From the NCBI GenBank assembly GCA_022842305.1, contig JALHPY010000015.1, forward strand, positions 1 to 56,734: DNA of 56,734 bases, given 5' to 3'. Positions 44,095 through 52,969 of this stretch are shown here, piece by piece. Source of the DNA: Rubrivivax sp. (GTDB lineage Bacteria > Pseudomonadota > Gammaproteobacteria > Burkholderiales > Burkholderiaceae_C). Position 1 is the first letter of the stretch. Every line of letters begins with the position of its first letter. Under the pieces are notes generated by a model. That model was not told where the DNA came from, did not search any database, and saw only the letters and a program-made list of their open reading frames with translations. The position numbers and the translations under genes are program-made.

Positions 44095-46797
44095 ATGGCG
44101 GACAGGCACACCGAAGACATCGCCCCCTTGTGGCACGCCCTGCCACCAGAGCAGGTGATGCAGCACTTCGGGCTGGATGCGCAACGCGGCCTGGACCTCG
44201 CTGCGCTGCGGCAGGCCCAGGCACGGCACGGCCCGAACGCACTGCCCCAGCCGCCGCCCAAGCCGCTGTGGCGCACCTTTGCGCGCCAGTTCAAGAGCCC
44301 GCTGATCTACATCCTGTTCGTCGCCGCGGTGCTGGCCGTGGCGCTGGGGCACCGCGGCGATGCGATGGTCATCCTGGCCGTGGTGCTGGTCAACGCGCTG
44401 ATCGGCAGCTTCCAGGAAGGCCGGGCCGAGCGCTCGATGGCAGCCCTGCGCCGGCTGTCGGCGCTGCGCGTGCGGGTGCTGCGCGACGGCGCCGAGCAGG
44501 TGATCGAGGCGCGCGAGCTGGTCCCCGGCGACACCGTGCTGCTGGCCGCCGGCGATGCCGTGGCTGCCGACGCCCGCCTGGTCGAAGCGGCGCAGCTGCA
44601 ACTGGCCGAGGCCGCGCTCACCGGCGAATCGGTGCCGGTGTCCAAGTCCTTGGCGGCGGTGGCCGAGGCCACCGGCCTGGCCGACCGGCACTGCATGGTG
44701 TATTCCGGCACGCATGTCACGGCGGGCCGGGCGCGTGCCGTGGTCGTCGCCACCGGGGTGCACACCGAGGTGGGCCGCATCGCCGGTCTGACCGAAGGCG
44801 CCCAGGAGCCCAAGACACCGCTGGAGCTGCGGCTCGAGCAGTTCGGCCGCGCCCTGGTGGTGGCGGCGCTGGGCCTGTTCGTGCTGGTGCTGCTGCTGGG
44901 CCTGTGGCGCGAACTGCCGCTGTCCGAAGTGCTGATGGTGGCCATCAGCCAGATGGTCTCGATGGTGCCCGAAGGCCTGCCGGTGGCCATGACCATCGCG
45001 CTGGCGGTGGGCATGCAGCGCATGGCCGCACGCGGGGCCATCATCCGACGCCTGTCGGCGGTGGAAACGCTGGGCTCCACCACCGTCATCTGCAGCGACA
45101 AGACCGGCACCCTCACCCGCAACGAGATGACGGCCGTGACCCTGTGGTTGCCGGGCGGCCGCGAGATCAACGTCGGCGGCATCGGCTACGTGCCCGAAGG
45201 GCCGATGACCGAGGGCGGCAACCCGGCAGACGCGGCCGACCCGGCGCTGCGGGACCTGCTGCTGGCCGCCGCACTGTGCAACGACGCGCAGCTGCTGCCC
45301 CCCGAGCAGGAGAGCGCCGGCTGGGCCGTTCTGGGCGATCCGACCGAAGGTGCGCTGCTGGTGCTGGCGCACAAGGCCGGCCTCACGCTCGAGGCCCTGC
45401 GTCGCGAAGCGCCGCGTGAAGCCGAGCTGCCCTTCGACTCCGACACCAAGCTGATGGCCACGCGCCACCGCATGCCCGGCGCGCCGCGCCGCGTGTGGAT
45501 CAAGGGCGCACCCGAGGCCGTGCTGCGGCTGTGCGCGGCCGAGGGCGCCGTGGCCCTGCACGCAGCGCGCGAAGCCGCCGAAGCCATGGCCACGCAGGCG
45601 CTGCGCGTGCTGGCCTTCGCCACGCTGGACGACGACGCCCTGGATGCGGCGGCCGGCTTCGACGCGCTGGCCGGCCGTGCACGCCTGCTGGGCCTGGTGG
45701 GGCAGATCGACCCGCCGCGCGAAGAGGTCAAGCGCTCGGTCGCCGAATGCCGGGTCGCCGGCATCCGGCCGATCATGGTGACGGGTGACCACAAGCTCAC
45801 CGGCCTGGCGATCGCGCGCGAACTGGGCATGGCGCGCGACGGCGAGCGCGCCGTCGATGGCCCCGAACTCGAACGCATGGGCGAAGCCGACCTGCGCGAC
45901 GCGCTGCCCGGCATCGCCGTGTTCGCCCGCGTGCAGCCGGCGCAGAAGCTGCGCATCGTCGAGGCACTGCAGGCGCGGGGCGAGGTGGTGGCGATGACCG
46001 GTGACGGCGTCAACGACGCGCCGGCGCTGGCGCGGGCCGATGTGGGCGTGGCCATGGGCATCACCGGCACCGAGGTCGCCAAGAGCGCGGCCAAGATCGT
46101 GATCACCGACGACAACTTCGCCACCATCGTCGGTGCCGTGGAGGAAGGCCGGGTCGTCTACGGCAACCTGAAGAAGGTGATCCTGTACCTGTTCGCCACC
46201 TCGATGGCCGCACTGCTGGTGCTGGTGACCGCGCTGCTGGGCGGCTACCCGCTGCCGCTGGTGGCGGTGCAGATCCTGTGGATCAACATCGTCACCGAGG
46301 GCACGGTGACGCTCAACCTGGTGATGGACCCGCCCGACGGCAACGAGATGCAGCGGCCGCCGGTACAGCGCGACGACCCCCTGCTGGGCCGTGAGCTGCT
46401 GGCACGCGTGGCGCTGATGACACCCCTGATCGCGGCCGTGACCTTCGGCTGGTTCGCGTGGCGGCTGGGCCAGGGCGCGGCGCTGGAGATGGTGCGCACC
46501 GAGACCTTCACCGTGCTGGCCATGTGCTGCTGGTTCAACGTGCTGAACTGCCAGTCGGCCATCGCGTCGGCGCTGGGCCCGCGGCTGCTGCGCAACCGCT
46601 GGCTGGCCCTGGGCCTGTCGCTGAGCATCGCGCTGCAGGCGGCCGTGGTCTACGTGCCGGCGCTCAACGCGCTGTTCCATACCGTACCGCTGGCGCTGGC
46701 GTCGCTGCTGCCGCTGCTGGGGCTGGCCAGCCTGGTGCTGTGGGTGGAAGAGGCGCGCAAGCTGTGGGTGCGCACGGCGCGCCGGGCGCGGCCATGA
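44095..46797 (+). CDS. P-type cation ATPase (type II, Ca/Mn/Na-like)
   Basis: The product is 900 residues. Motifs: LTGESVPVSK in the actuator domain, phosphorylation Asp in CSDKTGTLTRNE, KGAPEAVL in the nucleotide domain, TGDGVNDAPAL hinge, M4 VPEGLPVAMTIALAVG and M6 NIVTEGTVTLNLVMDPPD. M4 is as in SERCA/PMR1-type pumps, but in M6 the ligand Asp of SERCA (NxxTD) is Glu, so the transported ion is uncertain. Its stop overlaps the exchanger start (ATGA). Confidence 0.93.
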   Translation: MADRHTEDIAPLWHALPPEQVMQHFGLDAQRGLDLAALRQAQARHGPNALPQPPPKPLWRTFARQFKSPLIYILFVAAVLAVALGHRGDAMVILAVVLVNALIGSFQEGRAERSMAALRRLSALRVRVLRDGAEQVIEARELVPGDTVLLAAGDAVAADARLVEAAQLQLAEAALTGESVPVSKSLAAVAEATGLADRHCMVYSGTHVTAGRARAVVVATGVHTEVGRIAGLTEGAQEPKTPLELRLEQFGRALVVAALGLFVLVLLLGLWRELPLSEVLMVAISQMVSMVPEGLPVAMTIALAVGMQRMAARGAIIRRLSAVETLGSTTVICSDKTGTLTRNEMTAVTLWLPGGREINVGGIGYVPEGPMTEGGNPADAADPALRDLLLAAALCNDAQLLPPEQESAGWAVLGDPTEGALLVLAHKAGLTLEALRREAPREAELPFDSDTKLMATRHRMPGAPRRVWIKGAPEAVLRLCAAEGAVALHAAREAAEAMATQALRVLAFATLDDDALDAAAGFDALAGRARLLGLVGQIDPPREEVKRSVAECRVAGIRPIMVTGDHKLTGLAIARELGMARDGERAVDGPELERMGEADLRDALPGIAVFARVQPAQKLRIVEALQARGEVVAMTGDGVNDAPALARADVGVAMGITGTEVAKSAAKIVITDDNFATIVGAVEEGRVVYGNLKKVILYLFATSMAALLVLVTALLGGYPLPLVAVQILWINIVTEGTVTLNLVMDPPDGNEMQRPPVQRDDPLLGRELLARVALMTPLIAAVTFGWFAWRLGQGAALEMVRTETFTVLAMCCWFNVLNCQSAIASALGPRLLRNRWLALGLSLSIALQAAVVYVPALNALFHTVPLALASLLPLLGLASLVLWVEEARKLWVRTARRARP

Positions 46798-47798
46798 CGC
46801 TGGCCTGGCTGCTGTTCCAGTTTCTCGTCTGCGCCGTGCTGATTGCGCGCGCGGGCTACGTGCTCAGCCGCAGCGCCGACACGCTGGCAGCCGCCTACGG
46901 TTGGGGACGCGGCTGGGTCGGCCTGGCGCTGCTGGCCACCGTGACCTCGCTGCCCGAGCTGTCCTCGGGCATCAGTGCGGTGGCCTTCGTGGATGCACCC
47001 AACCTGGCGGTGGGCAATGCGCTGGGCGCCTGCGTCGTCAACCTGCTGTTCCTGGTCGTCGTCGACGCCCTGCAGCGCGGGCAGCCGATGTACCGCGAGG
47101 CCAGCTCGACGCACCTGCTGTCGGCCGGCTTCGGCGTGGTGATGCTGGGCTTCGTTGCCATGAGCCTGCTCACCGGCAACCGCGCCCCGGCCGTGCTGCA
47201 CGTCGGTGTCTACAGCCCGATGCTGCTGGTGCTGTACCTGCTGGCGCTCAAGGGGGTGCATGCGCACGAGCGCCAGGCCATGGCTGCCGTCGGCGCCACC
47301 CCCGCGCCGGCAGCGGCAGGGCAGACGCGGCACGCATGGCGCCACTTCGGCCTGGCCGCGCTGGTGGTGCTGGCGGCAGGCAGCTGGCTGCCGCAGGTGG
47401 GCGACGGCCTGGCGCAGGCCCTGGGCCTGTCCCGGAGCTTCGTCGGCACCGTGCTGATGGCCATCGTGACCACGCTGCCCGAAATGGCCGTGACGCTGGG
47501 CGCGCTGCGCCTGGGCGCGCTGGACATGGCCATCGGCAACCTGCTGGGCAGCAACCTGTTCAACGTGCTGATACTGGCCGTGGACGATGCGTTCTACGTG
47601 CGCGGGCCGCTGCTCGCCGACGCCGCATCGGTGCATGCCGGCACCGCGGTGACCGCCATGGTGATGACGGGCCTGGTCATCATCGGCCTGGTGATGCGGC
47701 CGCGCGGGCGCACGCTGCGGGTGGTCAGCTGGGTCAGCTTGGCGCTGGCCGCCACCTACGTGGTGAACGCGGCGCTGGTATACCTGGGCGGGGTGTGA
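46794..47798 (+). CDS. CaCA-superfamily cation exchanger
   Basis: The product is 334 residues. Two inverted alpha repeats of Na/Ca exchanger type are visible: TSLPELSSGISAVAF with NALGACVVNLLF, and TTLPEMAVTLGALRLGALD with IGNLLGSNLFN. About ten membrane segments. Translationally coupled to the P-type ATPase, suggesting both handle the same cation. Confidence 0.9.
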   Translation: MTLAWLLFQFLVCAVLIARAGYVLSRSADTLAAAYGWGRGWVGLALLATVTSLPELSSGISAVAFVDAPNLAVGNALGACVVNLLFLVVVDALQRGQPMYREASSTHLLSAGFGVVMLGFVAMSLLTGNRAPAVLHVGVYSPMLLVLYLLALKGVHAHERQAMAAVGATPAPAAAGQTRHAWRHFGLAALVVLAAGSWLPQVGDGLAQALGLSRSFVGTVLMAIVTTLPEMAVTLGALRLGALDMAIGNLLGSNLFNVLILAVDDAFYVRGPLLADAASVHAGTAVTAMVMTGLVIIGLVMRPRGRTLRVVSWVSLALAATYVVNAALVYLGGV

Positions 47799-47828
47799 AA
47801 GCGCGCGAGGTCGACAGGAGAAGCAGCG

Positions 47829-48482
47829 ATGTTCCATGTTCACGGGGTCCACGGTCGCATGTTCTCGGGCACGCTGGAGCAGTTGCAGCAGCAGCAACTG
47901 GTGACCGGCGTCGCCAGGATGCGGCGCACTGCACCCGTGCTGACCGAGGCAGATCCGCCGATGCCGGCTTCACCGGGCAGTGGCGGCGGCGGGCTGCCCC
48001 TCGGACAAGAGGCGGTGCAGGCCTACGGCCAGGGCGGGGCCGCCCGGGCGCGTCAGCCGCTGAGCTGCGCAGCCGATGTGATGCGCAGCCCGGCGCTCAC
48101 GGTGCCGGCCACGGCGACGCTGCGCGAGGCCTGGCAGATGCTCGGCCGGCTCGGCATCGGGCAGGCGCCGGTGGTCGGCCATGGCGGCGCCCTGGTCGGG
48201 CTGGTGAGCCGGGCGCAGCTGATGCCGGCCGCCTTGCTGGAGCCGCACGGTCTGGCGGCGGAATCGGCCCGCCTGGCGCAGCCGGTGACGGCCGTGATGT
48301 GGTCGCCGGTGCCCAGCACCGCACCCGGCACCGACTTGCGCCGCGTCGCCGCCTTGCTGCTGCACACCGGGCTGCCCGGCGTGCCGGTGGTCGGCGACAA
48401 CCAGGACCTGCTGGGCTTCGTCTCGCGCACCGACCTGCTGCGCGCGCTGGCCACCGATCCACCGCTGGACATCTGGGGCTAG
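47829..48482 (+). CDS. CBS-domain pair protein
   Basis: The product is 217 residues. The first 75 residues are a variable, Gln- and Gly-rich leader that begins MFHVHGVHGRMFSGTLEQL. Two CBS motifs follow: VMRSPALTVPATATLREAW with LVGLVSRAQLM, and VMWSPVPSTAPGTDLRRVA with LLGFVSRTDLL. CBS pairs bind adenine nucleotides; this likely senses energy state. Confidence 0.9.
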   Translation: MFHVHGVHGRMFSGTLEQLQQQQLVTGVARMRRTAPVLTEADPPMPASPGSGGGGLPLGQEAVQAYGQGGAARARQPLSCAADVMRSPALTVPATATLREAWQMLGRLGIGQAPVVGHGGALVGLVSRAQLMPAALLEPHGLAAESARLAQPVTAVMWSPVPSTAPGTDLRRVAALLLHTGLPGVPVVGDNQDLLGFVSRTDLLRALATDPPLDIWG

Positions 48483-48591
48483 CAGCGTGCATCGACGCCG
48501 CGCACCGGCACCACCCCACCCGCATGCCCGGGCCCCGCTTGCCTGCAGCGGCGCGGCCGGCGCGCGACCTCCGTGAACAGGGAGATTCCCC

Positions 48592-49485
48592 ATGAGCCAT
48601 CTGGGCCCCATCCTTGCCGCCACCGACTTCTCGGCCCCTGCCCGGCATGCCGCCGACCGTGCGGCGCGGCTGGCACACGAAGTCGGCGCCCCGCTCACGC
48701 TGATGCACGTGCTGCCGGGCGGCGCGCTGCGGGAACTGCGCCAGTGGCTGGGCCCGGGGCACGCGCTGGAGCAGCACGTGCACGACGATGCACAGCGGCA
48801 GCTGCAGGCGCTGGCCTTCGAGCTGCAGGAGAGCCGCCGCGTCAGCGCGCGCACGTTCATCGTCGGCGGAACAGCGCTCGAGGAGATCGGCGCCGAGGCC
48901 GATGCGCTGCACGCCGCACTGCTGGTCCTGGGCGCGCGCGGCGCCGGCTTCCTGCGTCGGCTGGTGCTGGGCAGCACGTCGGAGCGCCTGCTGCGCCGCA
49001 GCGCACGGCCCCTGCTGGTGGTGCGGCAGACGCCGCATGAGCCTTACCGGCGCGCCCTGGTGGCGCTGGACTTTTCACCCTGGTCGGCACACGCCATCAC
49101 GCTGGCGCGGCAGGTGGCGCCGCATGCCCGGCTGATGCTGTTCAACGCCTACCGGGTGCCGTTCGAGGAAAAGCTGCAGTTCGCGGGCGTCGAAGCCGCG
49201 ACCATCGAACGCTTCCGGCGACAGGCCCGCGCCGACGCCACTCAGCGCCTGCATGCGCTGGCGGCCGCTGCCGGCCTGAAGCCGGGCGACTGGGAGCCCT
49301 GCATCGTGGACGGCGATGCATCCCAGCGCATCATCGAGCACGAGCAGGACAAGGACTGCGACCTGGTGGTGCTGGGCAAGCACGGCCAGTCGGCCGCCGA
49401 AGACCTGCTGCTGGGCAGTGTCAGCAAGCACGTGCTGGCCGAAGGCAGCACCGATGTGCTGATCTCCACGTCACGTGCGGCATGA
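48592..49485 (+). CDS. Universal stress protein with two tandem Usp domains
   Basis: The product is 297 residues. Domain 1: ILAATDFSAPARHAADRA to VLGARGAGFLRRLVLGSTSE; domain 2: ALVALDFSPWSAHAITLA to LVVLGKHGQSAAEDLLLGS and SVSKHVLAEGSTDVLI. Both domains keep the G-x2-G-x9-G-S/T type ATP-binding end. It closes the stress island opened by the divergent usp at 42727. Confidence 0.93.
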   Translation: MSHLGPILAATDFSAPARHAADRAARLAHEVGAPLTLMHVLPGGALRELRQWLGPGHALEQHVHDDAQRQLQALAFELQESRRVSARTFIVGGTALEEIGAEADALHAALLVLGARGAGFLRRLVLGSTSERLLRRSARPLLVVRQTPHEPYRRALVALDFSPWSAHAITLARQVAPHARLMLFNAYRVPFEEKLQFAGVEAATIERFRRQARADATQRLHALAAAAGLKPGDWEPCIVDGDASQRIIEHEQDKDCDLVVLGKHGQSAAEDLLLGSVSKHVLAEGSTDVLISTSRAA

Positions 49486-49490
49486 CTGCA

Positions 49491-49511
49491 GCCCGGGCTT
49501 CGCGCCCGGGC
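49491..49511 (+). terminator. GC stem-loop after usp
   Basis: GCCCGGGC, a TTCGC loop and GCCCGGGC lie 6 bp after the stop codon. No T-tract follows, so termination may be partial. Confidence 0.45.
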
Positions 49512-49596
49512 CTGCAACCGCCACGCGAGCAGTTCAACGCAATCAGGCATGCTGGCGTGCCTGTGACTCGATCATGCAGGCAGGAGGAAACGCACG

Positions 49597-49914
49597 ATGA
49601 GCTGGTTCTACCTGGTGCTGGCGGGCCTGTTCGAGATCGGCTGGCCGGTGGGCCTGAAGATGGCGCAGGAGCCCGCCACGCGCGTGGCCGGCATCGCCGT
49701 TGCGGTGGTCTTCATGGCCTTCAGCGGCCTGCTGCTGTGGCTGGCCCAGCGGCAGATTCCCATCGGCACGGCCTACGCGGTGTGGACCGGCATCGGCGCA
49801 TCCGGCACGTTCCTGGTGGGGGTGATGTTCTACGGCGACCCGGCTTCGCTGATGCGCTTTCTGGGCGTGGCGCTCATCGTGCTGGGCGTGGTGGTGCTCA
49901 AGCTGGCGCACTGA
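49597..49914 (+). CDS. SMR-family guanidinium exporter Gdx/SugE
   Basis: The product is 105 residues with four membrane helices. The SugE/Gdx opening FYLVLAGLFEIGWPVGLK (catalytic Glu13), GTAYAVWTGIGASGTFLVG and VALIVLGVVVLKLAH are present. The Gdx subtype exports guanidinium; the Trp and Gly pattern is that of SugE rather than EmrE. AGGAGG precedes the start. I do not see a guanidine riboswitch upstream. Confidence 0.9.
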   Translation: MSWFYLVLAGLFEIGWPVGLKMAQEPATRVAGIAVAVVFMAFSGLLLWLAQRQIPIGTAYAVWTGIGASGTFLVGVMFYGDPASLMRFLGVALIVLGVVVLKLAH

Positions 49915-50186
49915 GCGGCGCAAGCCATGACGGCTTCCAAACCGTAGGTCTTGGGCCAGGACAGCCAGTGCGTCACGGCCTGATCGGCGAGGCTGAAGGC
50001 ATCACCCGACGATCTGGCCGACTTCATCGACACGATCAGCGCACGGGCCGAGTTGCTGCGCATCGATGCAGCACGGTCGGGTTGCGCGACCCGAACGGCC
50101 TGCCCGTCCTGGCCTTGCTCATCGGCCTGGGCGCAGACAACCTTTGCGGTGGGCGGCCGATCCGACCGGCTCGGTACAATGCATCC

Positions 50187-50549
50187 ATGCCTTTTCGGGT
50201 GATCGCCCTCGTCCTGTCTTTCGTTCTGCTCTGGTCCGGCCTCAGCACCATCGAGGCACCGCGCGTCCTTGCGCAGCCTTCGCCCGAGCAGGGGCATGCA
50301 TTCGTCCATGCCGGTGGTCAGGCGGCGGGACATGAAGGCTCGGTGGAGCACCATCACCTGGACGACCTGCCGTCGCTGGCTCAGAGCGATCCCGCGGCCG
50401 AATCGCCCGGCTTGCTGCCGACGCCTCTGACGCCCAGCGCCACATCAGTGGTGATGGCCCAGCCGCGCGCCTTCGCATCGGCCGAAGCGGAACTGCCCTT
50501 CCTCGCCGGACCTTTGCGTCCACCCTGCGGCGCCGCCCTCGCGGGCTGA
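50187..50549 (+). CDS. Small exported His-rich protein, heavy-metal-cluster type
   Basis: The product is 120 residues. Signal peptide about 1-29 (VIALVLSFVLLWSGLST). The mature part has HAFVHAGGQAAGHEGSVEHHHLDDLPS, a His/Asp-rich stretch (written here in part) that could bind metal. I recall similar proteins beside Czc-type efflux genes, but none is here. TACAAT at 50174-50179 may be the -10 of its promoter. The 272 bp before it (49915-50186) carry no intact gene. Confidence 0.55.
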   Translation: MPFRVIALVLSFVLLWSGLSTIEAPRVLAQPSPEQGHAFVHAGGQAAGHEGSVEHHHLDDLPSLAQSDPAAESPGLLPTPLTPSATSVVMAQPRAFASAEAELPFLAGPLRPPCGAALAG

Positions 50550-50721
50550 CGCGCCACGGCCGCGCCGAATTCGACGGCCTTGCAGGCGTGGGCCCTGCCC
50601 GCGCAGCCCGCCGCGTTGGGGGCGTCGGGGAATTCCACTTAACGCACATCCGGCCGCGGCCTGCCCCCCTTGTGGCGCAGCCTGCCCGCAGTGCCCGGAC
50701 TCTCAGTCGACAGGACAACCC

Positions 50722-50850
50722 ATGAACCACACCACCACCCACGACCCGATCACCGCTGGCGTTGCCGGCGTCGGCGAACGCAACCGCGTCCTGCGCAACA
50801 CGTATTGGCTGCTTGCCCTGCTGGGCATCGCCAGTGGCCGCGACGAGTGA
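50722..50850 (+). pseudogene. N-terminal stub of a Bax-inhibitor-1/YccA family gene
   Basis: A 42-codon frame reads to a TGA. GERNRVLRNTYWLLALLGI matches the N-terminus of YccA/BI-1 proteins (which are about 230 residues). Everything after the first membrane helix is missing. It shows the segment has suffered deletions. Confidence 0.68.
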
Positions 50851-50886
50851 ACGACGCTGCGAATAGGCGGCCCATCGCGGGGCCGC

Positions 50887-51139
50887 GTGATCGGCACTGA
50901 ATGGGCCGACGCTGCCTTCCTGGGCCTGCTGCGAGGACTGACCGAATTCCTGCCGGTGTCGTCGAGCGCGCAGCACCTGCGCCTCGTCGGTCCGCTGCTG
51001 CCGTCGGGCGGCGACCCGGGCGCCGCGTTCACGGCGATCACGGCGATCACGCAGCTACCTGACCTACGTCGCCTACCGCATCGCACCCGGTCTGGGCGTG
51101 CTGGCGCTGCTGCACTTCGGCGTGCTGAATCCACTCTGA
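50887..51139 (+). pseudogene. Internally deleted undecaprenyl-diphosphatase gene (uppP/bacA)
   Basis: The first part (GTG 50887) encodes [21 protein letters not shown] and GAAFTAIT, the UppP N-terminus with the (E/Q)G-TEFLP-SS motif. At about 51052 it jumps, in another frame, to [20 protein letters not shown] and a stop, which resembles the UppP C-terminal helix. About 190 residues are missing. A direct repeat of ACGGCGATC lies by the junction. Confidence 0.65.
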
Positions 51140-51176
51140 ACGACGCGCCGACCGACCTGAACTCTTCGAGGACCTC

Positions 51177-52502
51177 ATGGAAATTGCCATACTTGTCGCG
51201 CTGATCCTGCTCAACGGCCTGTTCGCCATGTCCGAGCTCGCGCTGGTGACTGCGCGCAAGGCGCGGCTGCAGAAGCTGGTCGACGCGGGTGACCGCTCGG
51301 CCGCGGCCGCCGTCACGCTGGGTGAGGACCCGACGCGCTTCCTGTCCACCATCCAGATCGGCATCACGTCGATCGGCGTGCTCAACGGCATCGTCGGCGA
51401 AGCCGCGCTGGCCGGGCCGCTGGCCGTGTGGCTGCTCTCCTTGGGCGTGCCCGGGGTCTGGGCCAGCTACGGCGCCACGGGCCTGGTGGTGGTGGTCATC
51501 ACCTACTTCTCCATCGTCGTGGGCGAATTGGTGCCCAAACGACTGGGCCAGACCCACCCCGAGACGCTGGCCCGCCTGGTGGCGCGGCCCATCAACTGGC
51601 TGGCCATCGCCACCAAGCCCTTCGTGAAGCTGCTCTCCATCTCCACCCACGCGCTCCTGCGCCTGCTGGGCGTGAAGGACAACGGCGGCAACGCCGTCAC
51701 GGAAGAGGAGATCCACGCCATGCTGGTAGAAGGCACGACGGCCGGCGTGATCGAGTCGCACGAACACGCCATGGTGCGCAATGTGTTCAGGCTCGATGAT
51801 CGGCACATCGGGTCGCTGATGGTGCCGCGCGCCGACATCGTGGCGCTCGACATCGACCAGCCCTTCGAAGTGAACCTGGCGCGCATCGAGGCCAGCGACC
51901 ACGCCCGCTTCCCGGTGGTCAAGGGTGGCCTGGACCACCTGCAGGGCGTCGTCAACGCGCGGCAGTGGTTGTCGCGGGCGATGCGCGACGGCGCCCGCGA
52001 ATTGCGCGATCAGCCCCTGGAGCAGCCGCTGTACGTGCCCGAAACCCTCACCGGCATGGAACTGCTCGACAACTTCCGCGAGTCCCACGTGCAGATGGCC
52101 TTCGTGATCGACGAGTACGGCGAGGTGCAGGGCCTGGTGACGCTGCAAGACTTGGTGGAGGCCATCACCGGCGAGTTCCGACCGCGCGACCCGCAGACCT
52201 CCTGGGCCGTGCAGCGCGACGACGGCAGCTGGTTGCTCGACGGACACATCCCGGTGCCCGAGCTCAAGGACCGCCTGGCACTCACGGCTGTGCCCGAGGA
52301 GGACCGCGGCCGCTACCAGACGCTCAGCGGCATGATGATGCTGCTGACCGGGCGCCTGCCCAAGGTAGCCGACGCCGTGAACTGGGAGGGTTGGCACTTT
52401 GAAATCGTCGACATGGACGGCAAGACGATCGACAAGGTGTTGGCCTGCCGCCGGCCCCCGGCCGATCCGGCCGAGGCTGGTACTGACCCCGCGCGGGCCT
52501 GA
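51177..52502 (+). CDS. CorC/HlyC family protein (DUF21, CBS pair, CorC_HlyC)
   Basis: The product is 441 residues. A DUF21/CNNM membrane domain (1-170; [32 protein letters not shown]), two CBS motifs ([31 protein letters not shown]) and the C-terminal CorC_HlyC domain ([26 protein letters not shown]). Relatives act in magnesium or cobalt export. Confidence 0.93.
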   Translation: MEIAILVALILLNGLFAMSELALVTARKARLQKLVDAGDRSAAAAVTLGEDPTRFLSTIQIGITSIGVLNGIVGEAALAGPLAVWLLSLGVPGVWASYGATGLVVVVITYFSIVVGELVPKRLGQTHPETLARLVARPINWLAIATKPFVKLLSISTHALLRLLGVKDNGGNAVTEEEIHAMLVEGTTAGVIESHEHAMVRNVFRLDDRHIGSLMVPRADIVALDIDQPFEVNLARIEASDHARFPVVKGGLDHLQGVVNARQWLSRAMRDGARELRDQPLEQPLYVPETLTGMELLDNFRESHVQMAFVIDEYGEVQGLVTLQDLVEAITGEFRPRDPQTSWAVQRDDGSWLLDGHIPVPELKDRLALTAVPEEDRGRYQTLSGMMMLLTGRLPKVADAVNWEGWHFEIVDMDGKTIDKVLACRRPPADPAEAGTDPARA

Positions 52503-52504
52503 CC

Positions 52505-52969
52505 GTGGCCCTGCCAGTGACCCATTCCGGTCTCGCTTGGCGCGCTGCAGTGTCAGCGCTGTGCGTGCTGTTGCTGGCGGCGTGTCCCGATGGCTACCCC
52601 ACCGAGGACGTGCCGCAGATCGAACCCTCGCGCATGACTCAGGCGCAACTGCTGGCGGCGCTCAACGAACTCGGCAAGGAACCGCACCTGGGCAAGCGGT
52701 GGCGATATGCGTTGCACGCCAACTGTGAACTGACGGTCTCGGTGCGCAACGGTGACACGGATCGCCGCCGCGTGGTACTGGAAGGTGCGGAGGTCACTGC
52801 CCGGTCGGTCGACGGCGTTTCCGAGATCCGGTTGGAGCCGAAGACCGGGGGCGAAACGCAGGCCGTGACCGTACTGGAATCCAGGAGGTGGTCCGACACG
52901 GTCAGGGCCAGATCCCTGCTGACCCACCTCGAAGTCCGTTGTGGCAACCCAGAGGCATCCACCACATGA
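52505..52969 (+). CDS. Small lipoprotein of unknown function
   Basis: The product is 154 residues from a GTG 2 bp after the CorC stop. Signal peptide with lipobox LLAAC (Cys about residue 27). The mature part reads as alternating strands (ELTVSVRNGD, RRRVVLEGAEVTARSVDGVS). Its stop overlaps the exoD start. No family is recognised. Confidence 0.7.
   Translation: MALPVTHSGLAWRAAVSALCVLLLAACPDGYPTEDVPQIEPSRMTQAQLLAALNELGKEPHLGKRWRYALHANCELTVSVRNGDTDRRRVVLEGAEVTARSVDGVSEIRLEPKTGGETQAVTVLESRRWSDTVRARSLLTHLEVRCGNPEASTT

Noticed and set aside
43978..46680. A 900-codon antisense frame over the P-type ATPase gene
   Set aside because: It is the complement of a well-conserved pump gene with all motifs, and its translation has the His/Gln-rich look of antisense high-GC frames.
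49512..49596. Guanidine riboswitch ahead of the Gdx/SugE gene
   Set aside because: No ykkC or mini-ykkC pattern (tandem hairpins with ACGR loops) could be seen in the short leader.
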